A stretch of DNA of 12,343 nt from Thioalkalivibrio sp. (GTDB lineage Bacteria; Pseudomonadota; Gammaproteobacteria; Ectothiorhodospirales; Ectothiorhodospiraceae), in the NCBI GenBank assembly GCA_003555285.1, contig PWGH01000154.1, forward strand, positions 1 to 12,343. The letters run 5' to 3'. Shown piece after piece: positions 7,460-12,343 of the stretch (position 1 is its first letter; every line of letters starts with the position of its first letter). Under the pieces are notes generated by a model, which had not been told where the DNA came from, did not search any database, and saw only the letters and a program-made list of their open reading frames with translations. The translations under genes and the position numbers were made by a program.

Positions 7460-8202
7460 CCCGGGCCGCACGACAGGCGGCCCACTTCCACGGGCTAAGG
7501 CTTTGCGAGTTTACGCTTGGCGCGCTGTTGACCCACGTGCGCGTTACCGACGGTACGCGCACGGCTTCCGGTGTCTGCCTCACACCGACCCGCGAAGGAC
7601 AGCCTACGCCGATCCGGACGGACAGCCTGGGCGCGATCTGGGAGGAGGGCGGCAGGTTTGATGTCTACCGCCGGGCACTGGCACTGGCTGCCGCCAATGC
7701 GGTGGGACAGTGGCAGCGGGCCTCGACCCCACCAACCGAAACGGCCGGAATGCGCGACCTGCTGCTGCGACATCTGCTCGAAGGCAGCGCTCCGGACACC
7801 GTGATCGTCTTCATTGGCCATTTGCGGCCGGTCGTCGCCGCGCTGCGTGCGGCCGGAAGGCGTCCGCTCGTCTTCTGCCGGTCCGAAAACGACCGGGAGC
7901 AGGGTGTGTACAACGACATCTTTGAATACGAGGGGCTGGCCGGAGCCGAGATCGTGGTCATGACCGGAGCGGCGCTGATCGGATCGACGGCCGATGCCGT
8001 GATTCGCGCCAGTAGCGGCGCCCGACGCCGCTACGCGGTGGGGTTCTCCGCCGGGGCGAACCCCGACTGGTTCCGGGGCTCCGGCATCACCCATGTCGCC
8101 AGTCCGCTGCTGGCCGATCTTCCAAGGGCGGTCGCAGCCGGCAACGATCTTGAGGCCCTTTTCAGCTCCCCGGCCTATTGCGAAGAGGTCTCGCGAGGCT
8201 GA
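7441..8202 (+). CDS. DUF4213/DUF364 family protein, putative heavy-metal-chelation fold
   Basis: This 253-residue cytoplasmic protein begins at ATG 7441 after a GAGGA site and overlaps the ATPase gene by 19 bases, so it belongs to the transporter operon. The first 80 or so residues fit the DUF4213 enolase-N-like domain, ending in the alanine-rich ALAAANAVGQW helix (81-91). Residues 119-245 fit the DUF364 Rossmann-like domain: a first strand and loop VIVFIGHLRPVV (121-132), strand RRPLVFCRSE (140-149), and AEIVVMTGAALIGSTADAVI (169-188), which is the family's TG-x-L-x-x-x-T segment. There is no signal peptide or membrane helix. DUF364 is annotated as a putative heavy-metal-binding domain on structural grounds, but no reaction is established. 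Its place at the end of an importer operon suggests that it binds, senses or processes the imported ligand. Confidence 0.8.
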   Translation: MLFHQLTRAARQAAHFHGLRLCEFTLGALLTHVRVTDGTRTASGVCLTPTREGQPTPIRTDSLGAIWEEGGRFDVYRRALALAAANAVGQWQRASTPPTETAGMRDLLLRHLLEGSAPDTVIVFIGHLRPVVAALRAAGRRPLVFCRSENDREQGVYNDIFEYEGLAGAEIVVMTGAALIGSTADAVIRASSGARRRYAVGFSAGANPDWFRGSGITHVASPLLADLPRAVAAGNDLEALFSSPAYCEEVSRG

Positions 8203-8524
8203 ACTGCTGGCGATCTGGCCGCTTCACGCAGGAGCCGGTGCCATGTGGAGGCGGTCGCTTCTGACGGCTTGGCAAGCTGGGTTCTTTGCCGAACCATGCG
8301 GCCGAGGGATGAGGGCCTCCGCCCATGAAAACCCCCTTGCGGAAGACCTGCGTGGTTCAGGCAGACTTCCATGACGGGCACGCCGCGGTCAGTAGTTCAA
8401 CAGCGATTCCAGTATAGCGGCCTGCTCCACCCACCTCTGACTCTTCGCCTTCGACGGCGTCGCTCGGAGCCGTTTTTCTGGAGAAAGCGGTTGCGGCTGG
8501 AATGTAACGAGCCGCGTATCCGTT
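8203..8524. other. Intergenic region between convergent operons
   Basis: About 320 bases lie between the end of the ABC operon and the end of the PCuAC gene on the other strand. I see no coding region with family features. A possible terminator for the + strand operon is listed separately. No strong terminator hairpin for the - strand operon was found. Confidence 0.6.
8454..8477 (+). terminator. Possible rho-independent terminator of the ABC operon
   Basis: ACGGC (8454-8458) pairs with GCCGT (8469-8473), and the run TTTTT (8473-8477) follows. The stem is only 5 bp with a 10-base loop, so it is weak, but it sits in the correct place between convergent operons and points the right way for the + strand. 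It lies about 250 bases after the DUF364 stop. Confidence 0.35.
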
Positions 8525-9079
8525 CTAGTGGGAATGTCCGTGGTGGCTATGCTCCTGTTCGGAGTGTGGGTGTCGCACCGGCGCCCGAATCTGAAGATCC
8601 TGGAATCCCCCAACATACAGGGTGATGGGCACGGGCTGCCCCTGCTGCAGAGGTTCGAGCAGATCGATCAACATGACGTGCAAGCCACCGGGTTTCAGTT
8701 CCACCTTGCCGTGCGCCGGTATGACAATGGCCTCGACCTCGCGCATGCGCATCATGCCGGCCGTGTCCTCCACGTGGTCATGGAGTTCAGTCACGCGGGC
8801 GACCGGCGATTCCGCGGCAACGATCTGCAGATCGGCGTCGGTCAGATTGCGCAGCGTCATGTAAGCCGCCGTATTGGGCTGTGTAGGCGGCAGTAACCGT
8901 ACCCAGGGCTCGGATACCAGCTCCACACCGGGCGGGCAGTCGCATTCGGCGACAGCGGAACCGTGATGACCGGGCATGTGGTGCGCAAGCAGAACGGGGC
9001 TCGTCAACACGCAACAGGCGAACGCGAGGGCGCTGAGAATGGCCTTGCGAAAAGAATCGAAACGTTGTGGGTCGTCCAT
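8525..9079 (-). CDS. PCuAC-family periplasmic copper (metal) chaperone with His-rich ends
   Basis: The 184-residue product starts at ATG 9079 behind a GGAG site. Residues 12-32 form a signal peptide (AILSALAFACCVLTSPVLLA), so the mature protein is periplasmic. The PCuAC ligand pattern H-x11-M-x21-H-x-M is exact: H100, M112, H134 and M136. These residues bind Cu(I) in family members that deliver copper to cytochrome oxidase. Two extra metal-binding candidates are present. One is an N-terminal HHMPGHHGS segment followed by CDC (33-48). The other is a C-terminal tail HPHSEQEHSHHGHSH (170-184). Such tails could hold copper or zinc. It is the last gene of the GTPase-WD40 group on this strand, which hints at a broader metal-delivery role than oxidase assembly. 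No oxidase genes are in the window. Confidence 0.85.
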   Translation of the reverse strand: MDDPQRFDSFRKAILSALAFACCVLTSPVLLAHHMPGHHGSAVAECDCPPGVELVSEPWVRLLPPTQPNTAAYMTLRNLTDADLQIVAAESPVARVTELHDHVEDTAGMMRMREVEAIVIPAHGKVELKPGGLHVMLIDLLEPLQQGQPVPITLYVGGFQDLQIRAPVRHPHSEQEHSHHGHSH

Positions 9080-9094
9080 CCCGGATCTCCAGGG

Positions 9095-9342
9095 TTAGCG
9101 GGCTACCGAATCATCTCCAATTCGCGACGTGGCGTCTCTCCAGGTCAGCGTCTTCATGTTCGGGTCGAACAGAATACTGAGCACCAAGTCGGCGTTGGAC
9201 AGTTGGACAGCCTTGCTCGTGGGACTGAAGCCCCGCGAGGGTGACGAAGTCGCCGTCGGCCAGCCCGAGCCAAACGTTCACCCAGCGCTCGAGCTCGGCT
9301 GCCTGCACCGGCCACCCGCTTGCGCAAATTCAGTTCCGTCAT
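9095..9342 (-). pseudogene. Small gene between WD40 and PCuAC, apparently frameshifted
   Basis: An ATG at 9342 shares one base with the stop codon of the WD40 gene (TAATG), as expected for a coupled small gene, and starts [12 protein letters not shown]. That frame soon becomes Arg-rich and stops at 9154. The adjacent frame over about 9308-9190 encodes more natural sequence: AAELERWVNVWLGLADGDFV, then TLAGLQSHEQGCP. This resembles, from memory, a short protein with a DGDFVTLxELxCHExGCPPVE motif found beside COG0523 GTPases. The expected cysteine of the CHE motif is serine here. A third frame encodes LVLSILFDPNMKTLTW before a stop at 9095. The coding sense jumping across three frames suggests frameshifts. 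Sequencing error, or a real 62-residue protein from the first frame, are alternatives. Confidence 0.4.
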
Positions 9343-10385
9343 TAGCCACCCAGTGCTACCCATAGCACTGCGCCTACCGCGTCACCGACAAACAGCCACC
9401 CATCGCGTGTCACGGCGATGGCCGTCACCTCGGCCGCACCCGCGTTTTTGAGCACCTTGTCGACGCCGGCGTCGTCGATGAGCATACCGGCCAGGACCGT
9501 GCCATCCTGGTAACCGGCGAACACGCCATCAACGCCGATCACGCCGGCCACCGCCGTGCAAAGCTGCTGCCCGCCATATCCACAGGTTACCGGCGCCCGG
9601 CCCATCGGGCCTTCGCGCCCGTCGAAGGGCCAGCAGACCGCCGTTTCCGCCCCCGAGGTGGCAAGAAAGGGCGCCGAGCCGATCCATGCGAAAGATTTCA
9701 CTTTGGCCGGATAGCCTGACATCCGCATATCGGCGTTGTCCCGCAGACGCCAACCGTGCACGGCGTTCTCCTGCATGGAGGAGACCAGGAACTGGCCGTC
9801 GGGGCTGAACGTGACGGCGCCGTGCGAGCCCTTCCAGTTGAGCCTGGTCGGCTTCCAGCGGAGCTTGTGCCACTTCCAGACGGTTACGCCCCCATAGTGC
9901 CCTACCGCGAGGCGGCGACCTTTCACGTCGAAGCCGAGGCCGCCGACCGTGCTCGGGTGTTCCAACTGCGTGGCCGCCGCCGCGCCCACGCGCCAGACAT
10001 GGGCGTTGCGACCCGAGGAACAGGCGCGCCAGCCTGGACCGGCGGCGACGCAGTCGACCCAGCGCGTACCGAAGCTCGCAAGCTCCTCAATGGCGCCGTC
10101 CGGTGACAGGCGCAGGAACCGCCCGTCATCACCGCCCGTGAGTACGGAGCCAGTGTCGCGATCGGCTGCAAGACAAAGCACCGCACCCCGATGCGCTGCA
10201 ATGGCGAGGGGCGGAGCCTCCCGACGGAAGAAACGCACGGTGCCATCGCCGAAGCCGGTTGCGACCGCGTCGCCAACGGCCACGGCGCCCGTGACTGGAG
10301 CGCCGGTCTCCAGTTTCAGCCCGCGCCGCTCCACCGGGGTTTCGGACACCCCGTCCGCCGCCCCCGCGATCAAGCCGCCCGACAC
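9342..10385 (-). CDS. WD40-repeat beta-propeller protein partnered with the GTPase
   Basis: The chosen start is GTG 10385, which overlaps the GTPase gene by 16 bases and has a GAGG-like site upstream. The frame stays open further upstream but there only shadows the GTPase. A GTG at 10349 is an alternative start. The 347-residue protein consists of repeated blades with GH/x40/WD-like periodicity, for example [20 protein letters not shown], then ISFSPDG-type [16 protein letters not shown] and ENAVHGWRL. It has no signal peptide or membrane helix, so it is likely cytoplasmic. WD40 proteins act as interaction scaffolds, and I recall such genes next to COG0523 GTPases in zinc-responsive clusters. 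A role in docking the GTPase to its metal-recipient protein is plausible but unproven. Confidence 0.8.
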   Translation of the reverse strand: MSGGLIAGAADGVSETPVERRGLKLETGAPVTGAVAVGDAVATGFGDGTVRFFRREAPPLAIAAHRGAVLCLAADRDTGSVLTGGDDGRFLRLSPDGAIEELASFGTRWVDCVAAGPGWRACSSGRNAHVWRVGAAAATQLEHPSTVGGLGFDVKGRRLAVGHYGGVTVWKWHKLRWKPTRLNWKGSHGAVTFSPDGQFLVSSMQENAVHGWRLRDNADMRMSGYPAKVKSFAWIGSAPFLATSGAETAVCWPFDGREGPMGRAPVTCGYGGQQLCTAVAGVIGVDGVFAGYQDGTVLAGMLIDDAGVDKVLKNAGAAEVTAIAVTRDGWLFVGDAVGAVLWVALGG

Positions 10386-11341
10386 CCAGCAAAGCCCTCT
10401 TCGAGCCCCATGCTCTCGAGGTTGCGGCCAATGAATACCAGCCGCGAGACGCGCCGCGCGTCGTCGGGCCACGGCCCCATCGGCGCACCGTCCATCAGCA
10501 TGTGCACGCCCTGAAACACATAGCGTTCGGTTTCGCCCTCGAAGTCCAGTATGCCCTTCGAGCGCAGGATGTCCGGGCCTCGCTCTTGCAACAGTTGCCC
10601 AAACCACGACTGAAACCGGTCGAGATCGAGCGGCACATCCGAGGTGAACGAAAGGCTGGTCACATCGTCGTCGTGCTCATGGTCATGGTCGGAGGTCAGG
10701 AAATCGGGCTCGACCGCCAGAACCCGTTCGAGGCTGAAGGCATTCAAGCCGAGTAACGTATCCAGCGGAACGGCGCATTGCTCGGTGGGGACAATCTTGG
10801 CATAGGGGTTGATACGGCGGATGCGTGCCTCGACGCCACCCAGCGCATCCGGGTTGACCAAATCGATCTTGTTGAGCAGCACGATGTCGGCGAAGGCGAT
10901 CTGCTCTTCGGCTTCGTGGTGCTGGCCGAGCTGATCGGCCAGGTGGACAGCATCGGCGACGGTTACGATCGCGTCCAGTCGTGTCCGCTCGGCAACATCC
11001 GCATCGACGAAGAATGTCTGAGCCACGGGTGCGGGATCGGCCAGGCCGGTGGTCTCAACGATGATGGCGTCGAACTTGTCCGCCCGCTTCATCAACCCAC
11101 CAAGGATACGGATCAGGTCTCCACGGACGGTGCAACAGATGCAGCCGTTGTTCATCTCGAACACTTCCTCGTCAGCGTCCACAATGAGATCGTTGTCAAT
11201 ACCCTCCTCGCCAAACTCGTTGACGATCACGGCGTAGCGCCTGCCGTGGTGTTCGCTAAGAATCCGGTTCAGCAGCGTCGTCTTGCCGGACCCGAGAAAG
11301 CCCGTCAGTACGGTCACGGGGATTTGTGTGGTCTGTGTCAT
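10370..11341 (-). CDS. G3E-family GTPase, COG0523 (YciC/ZigA/CobW-like) metallochaperone
   Basis: The ATG at 11341 has a GGAGGGG ribosome site just upstream and begins [20 protein letters not shown]. The frame opens 90 bases further upstream, but that extension looks non-coding. The 323-residue protein has Walker A GFLGSGKT (14-21), [12 protein letters not shown] (41-52), the metal-binding CxCC motif GCICC (66-70), ETTGLADP (96-103) and the guanine-specificity motif NKID (157-160). A His/Asp-rich loop [10 protein letters not shown] (217-226) separates the GTPase domain from the CobW C-terminal domain (about 229-315). COG0523 proteins use GTP hydrolysis to move zinc or other metals into client proteins. 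Those with His-rich loops are often induced by zinc starvation. It overlaps the WD40 gene downstream. Confidence 0.92.
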   Translation of the reverse strand: MTQTTQIPVTVLTGFLGSGKTTLLNRILSEHHGRRYAVIVNEFGEEGIDNDLIVDADEEVFEMNNGCICCTVRGDLIRILGGLMKRADKFDAIIVETTGLADPAPVAQTFFVDADVAERTRLDAIVTVADAVHLADQLGQHHEAEEQIAFADIVLLNKIDLVNPDALGGVEARIRRINPYAKIVPTEQCAVPLDTLLGLNAFSLERVLAVEPDFLTSDHDHEHDDDVTSLSFTSDVPLDLDRFQSWFGQLLQERGPDILRSKGILDFEGETERYVFQGVHMLMDGAPMGPWPDDARRVSRLVFIGRNLESMGLEEGFAGCRAA

Positions 11342-11807
11342 AAGGCCCCTCCCGTGCGGCGGAGACGGCCGCGCCGCATCGGCTGTGGATGTCGAAGAAG
11401 TCCTGTCGGTCAGCTCTGACCGAGCGAACACCGTTTCTGATGCCGACGCCTGCAGTGAGACGCCCTCGGGTGGTGGTGATAACCACGGGATCGGTCAGAA
11501 CGACGCGCTCGATGCGATTGCCAATCGGGGACGATAAGCCATCGAGGTTCGTTATGCGATGTTATACTATTTCTTATCGGGGAAAGTTCCTTGTGCTCCG
11601 TGGGCTGCTGTGGCGGGGGTCTCTGGGGCAATGAAGGAAACGGCTGTGCGCGCAGGCTCCTGCTGGCTCGTCGATCCCCACCAGGATCCCCGCCTTGTCG
11701 TCGCCTCCTGCAGCATGACTTGAAAGGAGCAACTATCACCCGCAGTTATCGGGAGTCGCGAAGCGCAAAATCGACTCACACCTTGTAACACTTGCCGCCG
11801 ACCCAGC
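11342..11807. other. Long leader between the ABC-3 permease end and the GTPase start
   Basis: About 470 bases carry no gene I can support. The Zur-like box (separate entry) lies in it, 217 bases before the GTPase start. Short frames include a Cys-rich forward frame (from TTG 11591) and a 30-codon ATG frame at 11631-11723, neither with family features. A leftward frame around 11545-11342 ([20 protein letters not shown] and on) reads smoothly but runs into the GTPase gene in the wrong frame. It could be a remnant of a lost first gene. Confidence 0.45.
11558..11576. promoter_or_regulatory. Candidate Zur-like operator
   Basis: The sequence GATGTTATACTATTTCTTA has a left half identical to the proteobacterial Zur consensus half-site GATGTTATA. 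The right half matches only about five of nine positions of the mirror TATAACATC. On the - strand the core ATAGTATAAC could also contain a -10 element (TATAAC) for the GTPase operon. Zur represses such operons when zinc is plentiful, and COG0523 GTPases are typical targets. AT-rich sequence stands out in this GC-rich context. The imperfect half and the 217-base distance to the start keep confidence moderate. Confidence 0.45.
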
Positions 11808-12343
11808 TTACCGCAATCCTTCGCGGCTTGGTGGGACCTCGGTGGATCGCATGCCCGGGGTGTGCATGGCAAGCGCCCAGGCGAGCAGCGCGAGCATGAG
11901 GTGCACGAGCACCAGCACCGGCGCGAACGGCTGATCCAACGCAAGGCTTGCGCCCCAGGCGAGCAGAAACCCTGCAAGGGCAAGGCCCAGCGACCAGCCC
12001 AGCAGACCCCTGGCGTCACGCGCGAGGAAACTGGCGCCCCAAGCGGGCAACAACAGTGTCGCCAGCGCCGCCGGAACGCCAAGCGCCATGCTGCCCAGGA
12101 CGATCGCGCCGAGCAGCCAGGCGGCCCCGAGTGCTTGGCGCCAGCGTGCCGGACCGGAATGGGCGGGAACATCGGGAAACAACTGGTGGTGTAGCCACAG
12201 CCTCATCAGGATCGGCCAAAGCATCAGGCTGGCCAGCGCGGCCACGGCGATCGCGCGGAATTCGATCGCTCCGACGAAGTACAACTGGCCTTCGGCCCAC
12301 GACGCGGCAGCGAGGCTGGCCTGGGCGAAGTTGGCGGCGAGCA
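11808..12343 (-). CDS. ABC-3 family (Zn/Mn-type, ZnuB-like) metal transporter permease, C-terminal part (5' partial)
   Basis: The frame is open from the window edge to the TAA at 11810-11808 and encodes the last 177 residues. It begins LAANFAQASLAAASWAEGQL, so the true start lies beyond the window. Several hydrophobic segments alternate with short loops: YFVGAIEF leads into one helix, MLWPILMRLWLHHQLF follows, and AWLLGAIVLGSMALGVPAAL, LATLLLPAWGASFLAR and SLALDQPFAP lie further along. The helix-loop pattern GVPAALATLLLPAWGAS corresponds to the conserved GxLLVxALLxxPAAxA segment of ABC-3 permeases, which import zinc or manganese. Divergence from ZnuB is notable, so substrate cannot be fixed. 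Its neighbourhood (a COG0523 GTPase and a possible Zur box) favours zinc. The ATPase and binding-protein genes would be expected just beyond the edge. Confidence 0.68.
   Translation of the reverse strand, partial: LAANFAQASLAAASWAEGQLYFVGAIEFRAIAVAALASLMLWPILMRLWLHHQLFPDVPAHSGPARWRQALGAAWLLGAIVLGSMALGVPAALATLLLPAWGASFLARDARGLLGWSLGLALAGFLLAWGASLALDQPFAPVLVLVHLMLALLAWALAMHTPGMRSTEVPPSREGLR

Noticed and set aside
9129..9365. Forward-strand 78-codon frame overlapping the small broken gene
   Set aside because: It reads smoothly (VSVFMFGSNRI and on) but has no ribosome site and lies antisense to a dense - strand operon.
9342..10607. Longer version of the WD40 protein starting near 10607
   Set aside because: The extra 74 codons lie inside the GTPase gene on the same strand and read as an Arg-rich shadow; WD40-like sequence begins only after about 10385.
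10370..11431. GTPase start 90 bases upstream of 11341
   Set aside because: The extension is Ser/Thr/Arg-rich with no family match, and a strong GGAGGGG site directly precedes ATG 11341.
11561..11757. Riboswitch in the GTPase leader
   Set aside because: I looked for cobalamin, TPP and glycine riboswitch cores on both strands and found none.

Overview
The window is high-GC bacterial DNA with proteobacterial gene content. A PQQ-type sugar dehydrogenase, a GATase1-AraC regulator remnant, a Dpp/Nik-type ABC operon and a COG0523 GTPase together suggest a gammaproteobacterium, perhaps of the Ectothiorhodospiraceae/Chromatiales type. That placement is an inference and is not firm.

Bases 1-2040 (left) are a decayed zone. 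It opens with the 3' end of a PQQ-dependent sugar dehydrogenase. A 5'-truncated, frameshifted and 3'-truncated AraC-family regulator follows, then a pair of inverted REP-like palindromes. Next comes an alpha/beta hydrolase whose N-terminal membrane anchor is joined out of frame to its C-terminal end, so the middle is missing. About 430 bases without a recognisable gene complete the zone.

Bases 2109-8202 (+ strand) form a compact five-gene operon. It encodes a periplasmic solute-binding protein of the peptide/nickel family, two permeases of the DppB/DppC type, one polypeptide carrying both ATPase domains, and a DUF4213/DUF364 protein (the family annotated as 'putative heavy-metal chelation'). 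The last four genes overlap or abut, which points to coupled translation. The second ATPase domain has a degenerate signature motif. I infer an importer for a metal, a metal chelate or a small ligand, with the DUF364 protein as its cytoplasmic partner.

Bases 8203-8524 separate this operon from a convergent group on the - strand. Reading leftward from the right edge, that group holds the 3' end of an ABC-3 family (Zn/Mn-type) permease, a leader of about 470 bases with a candidate Zur-like operator, a G3E GTPase of the COG0523 (YciC/ZigA) group with a CICC metal motif and a His-rich loop, a WD40-repeat protein that overlaps it, a short and apparently frameshifted gene, and a periplasmic PCuAC-type metal chaperone with histidine-rich ends. 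This looks like a zinc-starvation or metal-allocation cluster.

The two convergent operons both point to metal acquisition and delivery. The main candidates for something undescribed are the importer paired with DUF364, and the GTPase-WD40-PCuAC module.
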